A stretch of 64,000 nucleotides of DNA. Source: Paracoccaceae bacterium (lineage in GTDB: Bacteria; Pseudomonadota; Alphaproteobacteria; Rhodobacterales; Rhodobacteraceae). This document shows, one piece after another, positions 8,010-16,429 of this stretch (the stretch's first letter is position 1; the number at the start of each line of letters is the position of its first letter). The notes beneath the pieces were generated by a model. The model made no database searches. It had not been told where the DNA came from and worked only from the letters and a program-made list of their open reading frames with translations. The position numbers and the translations under genes are program-made. The stretch is from contig PAPN01000014.1 in the NCBI GenBank assembly GCA_002708925.1, positions 1-64,000 of the forward strand, written 5' to 3'.

Positions 8010-9569
8010 GGGCTGCACCCAGACCTCGACCCGCCGGTTGACACGCCGCCCCCAGGCACTGTCATCACAGGCCATGGGCATGGCCTCGCCAAAGGCATCG
8101 ACATCCAGTTGCAGCCGGTCGAAATTCGCGGTTTCGGCGGCAGACATCACAGCCTCGCGGATTGCTTCGGCCCGGCGCAGGGCAATGGCCAGATTACCAG
8201 CGGCGGGCCCTTCCCCATCGCTGAACCCAACGAAAAGCAACCGCTGCATATCATACTGACCGGCCTCAAGCGCCTGCGCCAGTTGGCTCACATTAGACCG
8301 CGATTGCGCATCCAGACGGGTTGACCCCGCTTCGAACCGGAAAGTCGTGGTCAGCCGCTTCATCGGGGCCAAAGCCGCCACCATACGCTGCAAATCTTCC
8401 AGCAAGATCTCTTTGCCCGATTGCGCGATGGCGTTGGCAAATCGGTTACCCTGATCATCAATGGGCACCAATTCGGGCGCCTGATCTGTGTACCCGGCCC
8501 GCCGGATCACCATCTGCGCCGAAGTCCCGCGCGTGAACACCATGAAATCACGCGCCAATTTCGGCAAACGACGGGCGGGTAAATAAAGGAAAATGGGCGC
8601 GGTCAGCGGGTAATCCTCGGTCTTTACCGTCTTGCGCTCGGCGGTCAGGATGAAACCGCAATTGCCGCTCAGGGGCACGGGGCGCGCCTCGCCAATGCCG
8701 GATTCACTGGACAGGCCGATCCCAAACGGATCGGCAACAACGGCGCGGGCCAGGGCCTGATTGGATTTATGCCGGATCGCTCCGGGCAGCAGATCGGCCC
8801 CCACGGGCGACAAAAGCCGATCCACAGCCGCCTGCCCCAGCCCCGACTGACCGTCCCGCAGATGTACAGTGATCGGAGCATCCGGACCGCCCAGCTCCTT
8901 CCAATTCCTGATCCGACCCGAGAAAACGCGGGACAGTTGCGGCGTCGTGATACTGTGCAGCGGATTTTCCGGCGCGACGATGGGCACAAACGCGTCCAGG
9001 GCCAGCACGCGACTGCGCCCGACCTCCTGAAGCCTGCCCAGCCCGGCCTCTCGCGCCAGCCGGGCCTCATTTTCACGAATCTCGCGCAGGGACATCACGA
9101 TATCGGCCTCATTCGCCAGCAGATCGGCAAAGCCTTCGTCCGTATTCGTCGCCCGCACGGTGAACTGGCCCACCACCTTCCGTGTGGCACGATTCGTCAG
9201 GGTGAACAGGGTCTCTTCTTCGGTTTGCTGCGTGCGTCGGACGGCCAGCCCGGACCTGAGCGCAAAGGATTCGATCAGCGCTGGCATCAGTACCGCCCCG
9301 ATTGCGCGCTCGCCCGACAGCGCCAGCTCGGCCACGAAATCCTCAAGATTAGGACAGGCCGGCCCCTCACAACGCACGCCCGAGCCATCGACGGTCAGCT
9401 CGCCATAGATCGTATCCACCCGGTAATACTCGCCATCGAATCCCAACAGAGTGCCGCTGATTTCGACCTCTCCATCCGGCGAAAGCAGCGTAACATCCTG
9501 GGCCATCGCGGCCGAGAGAACCCCAAAAAGAAAAAGTGCGGCGAAGACCACCGCACGCGCCGGTTTCAT
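8001..9569 (-). CDS. Periplasmic phosphate-binding-like (PstS/SBP) domain fused to OmpA C-terminal domain
   Basis: A 522-residue exported protein. Residues 1-23 are a Sec signal peptide ending SAAMAQ. About residues 25-75 form a short beta-rich stretch containing CEGPAC; 85-370 resemble a PstS-type solute-binding domain (FAV...LVAPENPLHSITTPQLSRVFSG, then NWKELGGPDAPITVHLRDG-like spacing). Residues 395-522 are an OmpA/MotB-like peptidoglycan-binding domain (FRFEAGSTRLDAQSR, LLFVGFSDGEG, RRAEAIREAV, NRRVEVWV). It may bind phosphate or another oxyanion while anchored to the cell wall; ligand and role are unknown. No Pst transporter genes are near. A neighbouring exported protein lies 24 bases upstream on the same strand. 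Confidence 0.82.
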   Translation of the reverse strand: MKPARAVVFAALFLFGVLSAAMAQDVTLLSPDGEVEISGTLLGFDGEYYRVDTIYGELTVDGSGVRCEGPACPNLEDFVAELALSGERAIGAVLMPALIESFALRSGLAVRRTQQTEEETLFTLTNRATRKVVGQFTVRATNTDEGFADLLANEADIVMSLREIRENEARLAREAGLGRLQEVGRSRVLALDAFVPIVAPENPLHSITTPQLSRVFSGRIRNWKELGGPDAPITVHLRDGQSGLGQAAVDRLLSPVGADLLPGAIRHKSNQALARAVVADPFGIGLSSESGIGEARPVPLSGNCGFILTAERKTVKTEDYPLTAPIFLYLPARRLPKLARDFMVFTRGTSAQMVIRRAGYTDQAPELVPIDDQGNRFANAIAQSGKEILLEDLQRMVAALAPMKRLTTTFRFEAGSTRLDAQSRSNVSQLAQALEAGQYDMQRLLFVGFSDGEGPAAGNLAIALRRAEAIREAVMSAAETANFDRLQLDVDAFGEAMPMACDDSAWGRRVNRRVEVWVQPSQ

Positions 9570-9593
9570 GAAATCCAGTCCTGACCTAACAAA

Positions 9594-10586
9594 TCACTTG
9601 GATGCGACTTTCAGGTCTTCAAGCACGTTTTTCAACACCAGAAAATCACCAACCGCATCACAATCGGGCATACTCAGCGCCAGATCCTGCACACGGGGCT
9701 GGCCTGCCTCGGAAATTTGCATGGACTGCGCGCTGATGTCGCGGCCGCAATTGGCCTGGGTCACTTCTGCCTCAATCTCAAGCACGATATCGCCCGCACG
9801 CGCCGAGGTGCCGGACGGATAGGTGTAAACCTGCGCTTGCAGGCTTTCGGTGATGTCCGGATTCCCCATCTGAGTCAGGAAACCGCCCTGACCGCGAATG
9901 GTTTTTTCCAAAGATCCGGTCTGCTGATCCCAGACATGGCCCTCTTCTCCGAAGGCGGCACCGAATTCCATCGCGTGCAGGTGAATGCCCGCATCACCCT
10001 GCCATTGCACCAAAGCACGGTCGTAAAACTCCAATGAGGGCACTTTGACCGTCACGTTGGCAATCTTACCGTCCCCCAAATCCGCCATGAAAACAGCGGT
10101 TTCGGCCAGGGCGGGGATGGTCAGGAACAGCTCGCCCCGGTCATCGGTCATTTCCGATACCATCAGCCCATTATGATGCAACGTCACACGGGTATCGGGC
10201 AGGCAGGCGGCCTTGATGTCAATATTCACCAGCGCGGCAATGGTGGCCTCGGCGGACATGTCGATCTCGCAGGCGAAACCACCCTGCGCGGGCACGGTTT
10301 CGGGGATCACGATTTCTGCTTCGCTGATGGCCGCCGGGATAACATCGCGCTGCGGCATGTTCAGTTCCTGAAAGATATCCGCGGGGATTTCCGGCAGGGG
10401 CGAGGCAGTCAGCTCGACTTGATCCAGCGCGACATGCGGGGCCGGGATCGCTGCCACCTGGATCGGGGCAGGTTTCACATTGCGTGACACGGTTGGCGCG
10501 CTGTTTTCCATGAAATAGCCCGAGCCAAGCGCAATGCCGACGGTGCCGACCATCAACGCGATACTGGATGCTCTTTTATGGATCAT
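9594..10586 (-). CDS. Exported/membrane-anchored protein of unknown function next to secA
   Basis: A 330-residue protein with one N-terminal hydrophobic helix (SSIALMVGTVGIALGSGYFM) and no other membrane segment, so the body should be periplasmic. Start: ATG 10586 has GGAGG five bases upstream; a TTG at 10598 would overlap that site and is rejected. The middle holds a beta-rich region with CEIDMSAEATIAALV and a CNA/Greek-key-like stretch (VTLHHNGLMVSEMTDDRGEL); Cys pairs at both ends could form disulfides. I recognise no enzymatic motif. Homologues in this group are sometimes labelled translocase (recalled), probably only because secA is adjacent. Same strand as the PstS-OmpA gene and likely co-expressed with it. 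Confidence 0.7.
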   Translation of the reverse strand: MIHKRASSIALMVGTVGIALGSGYFMENSAPTVSRNVKPAPIQVAAIPAPHVALDQVELTASPLPEIPADIFQELNMPQRDVIPAAISEAEIVIPETVPAQGGFACEIDMSAEATIAALVNIDIKAACLPDTRVTLHHNGLMVSEMTDDRGELFLTIPALAETAVFMADLGDGKIANVTVKVPSLEFYDRALVQWQGDAGIHLHAMEFGAAFGEEGHVWDQQTGSLEKTIRGQGGFLTQMGNPDITESLQAQVYTYPSGTSARAGDIVLEIEAEVTQANCGRDISAQSMQISEAGQPRVQDLALSMPDCDAVGDFLVLKNVLEDLKVASK

Positions 10587-10629
10587 GTCTGCCTCCAACC
10601 CAATTCAGGTTGAAGGCAATGTCTCAGGG

Positions 10630-10652
10630 AAAAATGGCGCGTATGTGGCGCC
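10630..10652 (-). terminator. Probable secA terminator
   Basis: On the minus strand GGCGC, a 7-base loop and GCGCC are followed by ATTTTT. The stem is only five pairs, but it lies 40 bases beyond the secA stop and before the next same-strand gene, where a terminator is expected. Confidence 0.45.
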
Positions 10653-10690
10653 TTGGCGGAGTCAATCGGGCCATTTCAGGCCCAATCGGA

Positions 10691-13378
10691 TCAGGCCAGA
10701 CGACCGTGGCAATGCTTGAATTTCTTGCCCGAGCCACAGGGGCACAGCTCATTCCGGCCCGGATTGCCCCAGGTCGAGGGATCGTTTTCATCGAAGCCCT
10801 CTTTGGCCTCTCCGGCGGGGGCTTCGGGGACGGCGGGGGGCTGCATCGCCTGCTGCTGCGCCGCCATCTGAGCAATCATCTGCTGCTGCTCTTCTTCGGT
10901 CAGCGGACGCACCTGGCCCAGCTTCTGGCTGACGTCCTCGCGCAGGCTGTCCAGCATGTTTTCGAACAGCTGGAAGGCCTCGGTTTTGTATTCGTTCAGC
11001 GGGTCGCGCTGCGCGTAGCCACGGAAACCGACAACCGAGCGCAGATGCTCCAGCGTCAGCAGGTGTTCGCGCCATTTGGTGTCAATCGTTTGCAACAGCA
11101 GCTGTTTTTCGATCTGGCGCATGTTTTCCGGGCCAAAGGCTGCGGTCTTTTCGGCCATGGATTCGTCGGCAGCATCGGCGATGCGTTCGATCACCTCTTC
11201 GCCGTCCACGCCCTCTTCGGCGGCCCATTCGATCACCTTGGTATCCAGGTTCAGCTTTTCCAGAATCGCAGCATAGAGCCCCTGCACATCCCATTGATCT
11301 GCATAGGTTTTCGGCGGCATGTACTGGTCCACCAGATCACCGATCACCTCGTGGCGCATGTCTCCGATGATCTCGGACAGGTCGGCGCTTTCCATGATTT
11401 CCAGGCGCTGTTTAAAGATCACCTTGCGCTGTTCGTTCATCACATCGTCGAATTTCAGCAGGTGTTTGCGGATGTCGAAGTTGCGGCCCTCGACCTTCCC
11501 CTGCGCACGCTCCAGCGATTTGTTGACCCAGGGGTGCACGATGGCCTCGCCCTCTTTCATGCCCAGCGTGGACAGCACCTTATCCAACTTTTCGGATCCG
11601 AAAATACGCATCAAATCGTCTTCGAGCGACAAGAAGAAGGACGAGCGCCCCGGATCCCCCTGACGCCCCGAACGGCCGCGCAGCTGGTTATCGATCCGGC
11701 GCGATTCATGACGTTCGGTGGCCAGAACGAACAGGCCACCGGCATCCTTGACCGCTTGTTCATCGGCCTCGTGCGCGGCTTCGATCTGCTCGCGGATCTC
11801 ATCGGGGTTGCCGTCGGGATTGGCGGCGATGGCCTCCATCACCTTGAATTCGACGTTCCCGCCCAGCTTGATGTCAGTGCCGCGGCCAGCCATGTTGGTG
11901 GCGATGGTCACCGCGCCCAGCTTACCGGCATCGGCCACGATCTGGGCCTCTTTTTCATGCTGGCGCGCGTTCAGAACATTATGCGGCACACCGGCCTGCG
12001 TCAGCATCTGGCTGAGGAATTCCGACTTCTCGATCGAGGTGGTGCCCACCAGGATCGGCTGGCCCTTTTCATGCGCTTCCTTGATCGTGTCCACGATGGC
12101 CTGGAATTTTTCCTGAGCGGTCCGGTAAACGGCGTCGTCCTCGTCCAGGCGGGCGATGGGCCGGTTGGTGGGCACTTCGACCACGCCAAGACCATAGATT
12201 TCCTGGAATTCATCCGCCTCGGTGGCGGCGGTGCCGGTCATCCCGGCCAGTTTGTCATAGAGGCGGAAATAGTTCTGGAATGTCACCTGCGCCAGAGTCA
12301 CGTTTTCGGGCTGAATCTGGCAGCCTTCCTTGGCCTCGATCGCCTGATGGAGACCATCGGACAGACGGCGGCCCGACATCATCCGCCCGGTGAATTCGTC
12401 GATCAGCACGATCTGACCGTCCCGCACGATATAGTCCTTATCGCGGATGAACAGTTTATGCGCGCGCAGGCCCTGATTCACATGGTGCACGATGGTGGTG
12501 GATTCCGGATCATAGAGCGTCTGCTCTTCCTCCAGCAGCCCCATTTCATGCAGGCGCTGTTCCAGAAACTCGTTGCCCTCGTCGGTATAGGTGACGTTTT
12601 TCGTTTTTTCGTCCAGGGCGTAATGTTCTTCGGTCAGCTCGGGGATCAGCTTGTCCAGCGCGACATAGAGATCCGAGCGATCCTGCGACGACTCCGAGAT
12701 GATCAGCGGCGTGCGCGCCTCATCAATCAGAATGCTGTCCACCTCGTCCACGATGGCAAAATGATGGGCGCGCTGGCTCATGTCGGCCAGTTCCGATTTC
12801 ATATTGTCGCGCAGATAGTCAAAGCCCAGCTCATTGTTGGTGGCATAGGTAACATCGCAGGCATAGGCCTGTTTCTTCTCATCCTCGGGCTGCTGCGGGT
12901 ATACAACCCCGGTGGTCATGCCCAGAGCGCCGTAGACTTTGCTCATCCATTCGGCGTCACGGCGGGCCAGGTAATCGTTGACGGTGACGATATGCACACC
13001 CTTGCCGGTCAGCGCGTTCAGATAGGCCGGGAAGGTGGCGACCAGAGTTTTCCCCTCGCCGGTTTTCATCTCGGCAATGTTGCCTTCGTGCAGGAAAATC
13101 CCACCCAGAAGCTGCGTATCAAAGGCCCGCAGCCCCAGGGCGCGTTTGGCGGCCTCGCGGCAGTTGGCAAAGGCCTCGGGCAGCAGCGCGTCCAGGCTTT
13201 CGCCCTCTGCGACACGGGATTTGAATTCCTGGGTCTTCTCGATCAGCCCCGCATCCGAAAGCTGTTCGAATTCGGGCTCCAAGGCGTTGATCTTGGCCAC
13301 CAAGGGGCGCGTCGCCTTTACTTTGCGGTCATTCGGCGTTCCGAAAACCTTTTTGGCGATAGTTCCCAAACCCAGCAT
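10691..13378 (-). CDS. secA: Preprotein translocase ATPase SecA
   Basis: The Sec motor ATPase, 895 residues, which pushes unfolded preproteins through SecYEG. Walker A MKTGEGKT is at 104-111, the DEAD-like box reads [10 protein letters not shown], and the second nucleotide-binding fold has [10 protein letters not shown] and the [21 protein letters not shown] arginine-finger region (split here only for description). The C-terminal zinc tail [13 protein letters not shown], which binds SecB, is present, so a SecB-dependent pathway is expected. It is transcribed leftward, divergent from a parvulin gene across a 177-base gap in which I see no confident promoter. Confidence 0.99.
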   Translation of the reverse strand: MLGLGTIAKKVFGTPNDRKVKATRPLVAKINALEPEFEQLSDAGLIEKTQEFKSRVAEGESLDALLPEAFANCREAAKRALGLRAFDTQLLGGIFLHEGNIAEMKTGEGKTLVATFPAYLNALTGKGVHIVTVNDYLARRDAEWMSKVYGALGMTTGVVYPQQPEDEKKQAYACDVTYATNNELGFDYLRDNMKSELADMSQRAHHFAIVDEVDSILIDEARTPLIISESSQDRSDLYVALDKLIPELTEEHYALDEKTKNVTYTDEGNEFLEQRLHEMGLLEEEQTLYDPESTTIVHHVNQGLRAHKLFIRDKDYIVRDGQIVLIDEFTGRMMSGRRLSDGLHQAIEAKEGCQIQPENVTLAQVTFQNYFRLYDKLAGMTGTAATEADEFQEIYGLGVVEVPTNRPIARLDEDDAVYRTAQEKFQAIVDTIKEAHEKGQPILVGTTSIEKSEFLSQMLTQAGVPHNVLNARQHEKEAQIVADAGKLGAVTIATNMAGRGTDIKLGGNVEFKVMEAIAANPDGNPDEIREQIEAAHEADEQAVKDAGGLFVLATERHESRRIDNQLRGRSGRQGDPGRSSFFLSLEDDLMRIFGSEKLDKVLSTLGMKEGEAIVHPWVNKSLERAQGKVEGRNFDIRKHLLKFDDVMNEQRKVIFKQRLEIMESADLSEIIGDMRHEVIGDLVDQYMPPKTYADQWDVQGLYAAILEKLNLDTKVIEWAAEEGVDGEEVIERIADAADESMAEKTAAFGPENMRQIEKQLLLQTIDTKWREHLLTLEHLRSVVGFRGYAQRDPLNEYKTEAFQLFENMLDSLREDVSQKLGQVRPLTEEEQQQMIAQMAAQQQAMQPPAVPEAPAGEAKEGFDENDPSTWGNPGRNELCPCGSGKKFKHCHGRLA

Positions 13379-13555
13379 ATCTATTCCGATCCGGTCGTTG
13401 ACATCATCGTGCGCGGCATCTGCTTGCCCGCTGAAACCACAGCGCCTAAAACATTGTGGAAATCCAGCGTTACAAAGGCCTCAAGGCGATGTAAGGGCCG
13501 GGTGGTGCAGTGTCAACGTCGGCGCCCTTAGTGCCGCAACCAAAGGACAAAACTA

Positions 13556-14410
13556 ATGTCAAAACGTCTCACTTTTCTGTCGGGTATGGCCCTTTCCTTG
13601 TGCATGGCCCTGCCCCTGGCCGCAGAAGAGACCCCGACCGCCGACACGGTTGTCGCCACGGTAAATGGCACCGAAATCACGCTGGGCCATATGATCCTGG
13701 TGCAGCAAAATCTGCCGCAGCAATACCAGACCATGCCGTCCGAAATGCTGTTCACCGGCATTCTGGATCAGGTGATCCGCCAAACCCTGCTGATGCAGAC
13801 CGCCCCGGCCGAGGATTCCCGTCTGGTGCGCCTGTCGGTCGAAAACCAGCGCCGCAGCCTGAAATCCGGCGAGGTGCTGCAATCCGTCGTCGAAGCAGCA
13901 GTCACGGACGAAGCGATCAAGGCCTATTACGACGAACATTATCAGGGCAAACCCGGTGCGCCCGAATTCAAGGCCTCGCATATCCTGGTGGACACCGAAG
14001 AAGAGGCCAAGGCCCTGATCGAGCGGCTAAATGCAGGCGAGGATTTCGCCGAACTGGCCAAGGAAAAATCCACCGGCCCCTCGGGTCCGAACGGGGGCGC
14101 GCTGGGGTGGTTCGGCCCTGGTCAGATGGTCAAGCCCTTCGAAAACGCCGTGATGGCGCTAGAGCCCGGACAGATCTCGCAGCCGGTGAAAACGCAATTC
14201 GGCTGGCACGTGATCCTGCTCAGCGAGACGCGCAAACAGGACACCCCACCGCTGGAGGTGGTTCAGAATGAAATTCGCGCGACGCTGGACAACCAGGCCG
14301 TCGATGACAAAGTGACCGAGCTGACCAACGCCGCCAAGATCGACACCTCGGGTGCCGAAACCCTGGATCCTGCGCTGATCAAGCAAATCGAACTCCTGCT
14401 GGAAGAGTAA
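13556..14410 (+). CDS. Periplasmic parvulin-type peptidyl-prolyl isomerase
   Basis: A 284-residue exported foldase. The signal peptide is roughly residues 1-22 (LSGMALSLCMALPLAAEE), then a SurA/PrsA-like N-terminal segment (VNGTEITLGHM), then a parvulin domain from about 137 (FKASHILVDTEEEAKAL ... FAELAKEKSTGPSGPNGGALGWF ... FGWHVILLSETR). Parvulins catalyse cis-trans isomerisation of prolyl bonds and help outer-membrane and periplasmic proteins fold. It is divergent from secA, a fitting partner for export, and sits two bases before argJ, so the two are probably co-transcribed. Confidence 0.93.
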   Translation: MSKRLTFLSGMALSLCMALPLAAEETPTADTVVATVNGTEITLGHMILVQQNLPQQYQTMPSEMLFTGILDQVIRQTLLMQTAPAEDSRLVRLSVENQRRSLKSGEVLQSVVEAAVTDEAIKAYYDEHYQGKPGAPEFKASHILVDTEEEAKALIERLNAGEDFAELAKEKSTGPSGPNGGALGWFGPGQMVKPFENAVMALEPGQISQPVKTQFGWHVILLSETRKQDTPPLEVVQNEIRATLDNQAVDDKVTELTNAAKIDTSGAETLDPALIKQIELLLEE

Positions 14411-14412
14411 CC

Positions 14413-15639
14413 ATGGGAAAAACCCTTGCCGTATCGCCTCTGGCGCCTGCCTCTTTTCCGAAACTGCCGGTCATCGAGGGTGCCCGCTTTGCCACCGCGC
14501 AGGCGGGTGTGAAATACAAAGATCGCGACGATGTGATGCTGGTCAGCCTGGCGGACGGAACCGTGATGGCCGGGGCGTTCACCCGGTCGGCCACGCGCTC
14601 GGCGGCGGTTCTGGACTGCCAAGAGAAAATCACACTGCTCGATAGCGGCCCCGCCGCGATCATCGTCAACTCTGGCAATGCAAACGCCTTTACCGGCAAG
14701 AACGGCACCGAGTCCACGCACGCCGTGACCTCGGCCGTGGCCCAGGCGCTGGAGATCGAAGAGAACCGGGTGTTTTCCTCGTCCACCGGCGTGATCGGCG
14801 AGGCCCTGCCGCATGACCGTATCACAGCCAAACTGGCGGAAATGGCCGCCGCGCTAAGCCCCGCCGCAATGGAGGCCGCCGCCGGGGCGATCCGAACCAC
14901 GGACACTTTTGCCAAAGGTGCCACCGCCGAAATCGAGCTGGACGGCAAAACCGTGAAAATCGCTGGCATCGCCAAGGGCTCGGGCATGATCGCGCCGGAT
15001 ATGGCGACGATGCTGGTGTATATTTTCACCGACGCGCAGGCCGATCAGAAAAAGCTGCAAAAGCTGCTGAACAAGCTGACCGACACGACCTTTAACTGCA
15101 TCACCGTGGACAGTGACACCTCAACCTCGGACACGCTGCTGCTGGCGGCGACGGGGGCCTCAGGGGTGAATGTCGATGACAACGCCGCGTTTGAAGAGGC
15201 TCTGCACAAGGTGATGCTGGACCTGGCGCATCAGGTGGTCCGCGACGGCGAAGGCGCTACGAAATTCGTGGAAATCAACGTCACCGGCGCGGCCAGCGAT
15301 GCCGATGCCCGGACCCACGCGATGGCCATTGCAAACTCGCCCCTGGTGAAAACCGCTGTTGCCGGCGAAGATCCGAACTGGGGCCGCGTTGTGATGGCGA
15401 TCGGCAAATCCGGCGCTGCCGCGGATCGTGATCTGCTGAGCATCCGCTTCGGTGACATTCTGGTGGCCGACAACGGCTGGGTCTCGCCCCAGTATAAAGA
15501 GCAGCTGGGCGCCGATTATATGAAAGGCCAGGAGCTGGCGATCAATGTCGATCTGGGCCTGGGGAAGGGCAAATCCACCGCCTGGACCTGCGATCTGACG
15601 CATGGCTACATCACAATCAACGCGGATTATCGTTCGTAG
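14413..15639 (+). CDS. argJ: Bifunctional ornithine acetyltransferase / N-acetylglutamate synthase
   Basis: ArgJ transfers the acetyl group from N-acetylornithine to glutamate and can make N-acetylglutamate from acetyl-CoA, closing the cyclic arginine pathway. The 408-residue precursor self-cleaves before a Thr; here the motif GMIAPDMATML places the nucleophile at Thr199 (cleavage Ala198-Thr199). Substrate-site signatures STGVIGE and DPNWGRV are intact. The start follows the parvulin stop by two bases, with GGAAGAG as the ribosome site. argG lies separately at 39 kb. Confidence 0.97.
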   Translation: MGKTLAVSPLAPASFPKLPVIEGARFATAQAGVKYKDRDDVMLVSLADGTVMAGAFTRSATRSAAVLDCQEKITLLDSGPAAIIVNSGNANAFTGKNGTESTHAVTSAVAQALEIEENRVFSSSTGVIGEALPHDRITAKLAEMAAALSPAAMEAAAGAIRTTDTFAKGATAEIELDGKTVKIAGIAKGSGMIAPDMATMLVYIFTDAQADQKKLQKLLNKLTDTTFNCITVDSDTSTSDTLLLAATGASGVNVDDNAAFEEALHKVMLDLAHQVVRDGEGATKFVEINVTGAASDADARTHAMAIANSPLVKTAVAGEDPNWGRVVMAIGKSGAAADRDLLSIRFGDILVADNGWVSPQYKEQLGADYMKGQELAINVDLGLGKGKSTAWTCDLTHGYITINADYRS

Positions 15640-15648
15640 GAGGACGCA

Positions 15649-16047
15649 TTGAAAACGGTTCTGGTTTCAGCCGTCGCGCTGATTGATATGGACGGGCGGG
15701 TGCTGCTGGCGCAGCGCCCCGAGGGCAAATCCATGGCCGGCCTGTGGGAGTTTCCGGGGGGGAAAATCGAACCCGGAGAAACCCCCGAACACGCCCTGAT
15801 CCGCGAACTGGAGGAAGAGCTGGGCATCAACACCTGGTCCAGCTGCCTTTCTCCGCTGACTTTTGCCTCGCACAGCTATGACGATTTCCACCTGCTGATG
15901 CCGCTGTTTGCCTGCCGCAAATGGGAAGGCATCCCCACCCCGCGCGAAGGGCAGGTTCTGAAATGGGCCCATGCCCGTGATCTGAACAGCTATCCGATGC
16001 CCCCCGCCGATATCCCGCTGATTCCGATTCTGCGGGATCTGCTTTGA
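15649..16047 (+). CDS. mutT: MutT-type 8-oxo-dGTP diphosphatase (Nudix)
   Basis: A 132-residue Nudix hydrolase with the full box GGKIEPGETPEHALIREL-EEELGI at residues 38-60. The length, the preceding LWEFPGG and the QRPEGKSMAGLW motif match MutT, which removes 8-oxo-dGTP from the nucleotide pool. The start is a TTG: TAGGAGG lies six bases before it and no ATG is closer, so the ribosome site decides it. It follows argJ by nine bases, probably in the same transcript. A broader Nudix specificity cannot be ruled out. Confidence 0.88.
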   Translation: MKTVLVSAVALIDMDGRVLLAQRPEGKSMAGLWEFPGGKIEPGETPEHALIRELEEELGINTWSSCLSPLTFASHSYDDFHLLMPLFACRKWEGIPTPREGQVLKWAHARDLNSYPMPPADIPLIPILRDLL

Positions 16048-16219
16048 GTGCATAAAAACTGATCAAACCCTCCGAAAATACGGGATTCCCACAAGATAAA
16101 GCACGGTTCACACGGATCTTTCGTATACTTTGTGTGTAGAATACATGTTTTTTAGGTGATTTGTTTACCTAGCTGCTCTAGCATCTCAGGACGTCAACAT
16201 CGTTTGGGGAGGTTTTGAC

Positions 16220-16357
16220 ATGCTAAGGACGATCATTATTGGAAGCTGTGTTTCTGTTCAGGGAACCTTTGTTCGTGGGCTTCCGGATGGCAAGATTCTG
16301 GTACGCGTCGGAGACCGCGAATTCGCGGGAATGCCGGTACCGGCCCGCGCTGCGTAA
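16220..16357 (+). CDS. 45-residue conserved-looking microprotein between mutT and infB
   Basis: An ATG at 16220 with GGGGAGG seven bases upstream opens a 45-codon frame ending TAA at 16355-16357, followed 24 bases later by a strong terminator. The product begins MLRTIIIGSCVSVQG and ends AGMPVPARAA; it has a short hydrophobic start, one Cys and a compact strand-turn-strand pattern (VRGLPDGKILVRVGDREF) that looks like a small beta-barrel or SH3-like fragment. Very similar short ORFs in this family are, as I recall, wrongly labelled translation initiation factor 2 because infB is next door. It is convergent with infB. Function unknown; the ribosome site, frame and terminator are the evidence that it is real. 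Confidence 0.7.
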   Translation: MLRTIIIGSCVSVQGTFVRGLPDGKILVRVGDREFAGMPVPARAA

Positions 16358-16381
16358 CACCATCAAGTACGAACGAAAAAA

Positions 16382-16406
16382 GGGACGGTTCTCACCGTCC
16401 CTTTTT
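16382..16406. terminator. Bidirectional rho-independent terminator between microprotein and infB
   Basis: GGGACGGT at 16382-16389 pairs with ACCGTCCC at 16394-16401 around a four-base TCTC loop. TTTTT follows on the plus strand, and the run of A before the stem gives a T-run on the minus strand, so the hairpin can stop both the microprotein transcript and the infB operon. Confidence 0.92.
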
Positions 16407-16429
16407 GTTTGTCTGATGCGCGGCGCGGA

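Noticed and set aside
10568-13531. Long open frame on the plus strand antisense to secA (about 987 codons)
   Set aside because: It mirrors the secA codon structure, has a His/Leu/Gly-biased composition typical of the complement of GC-rich genes, and lacks any recognisable domain or ribosome site.
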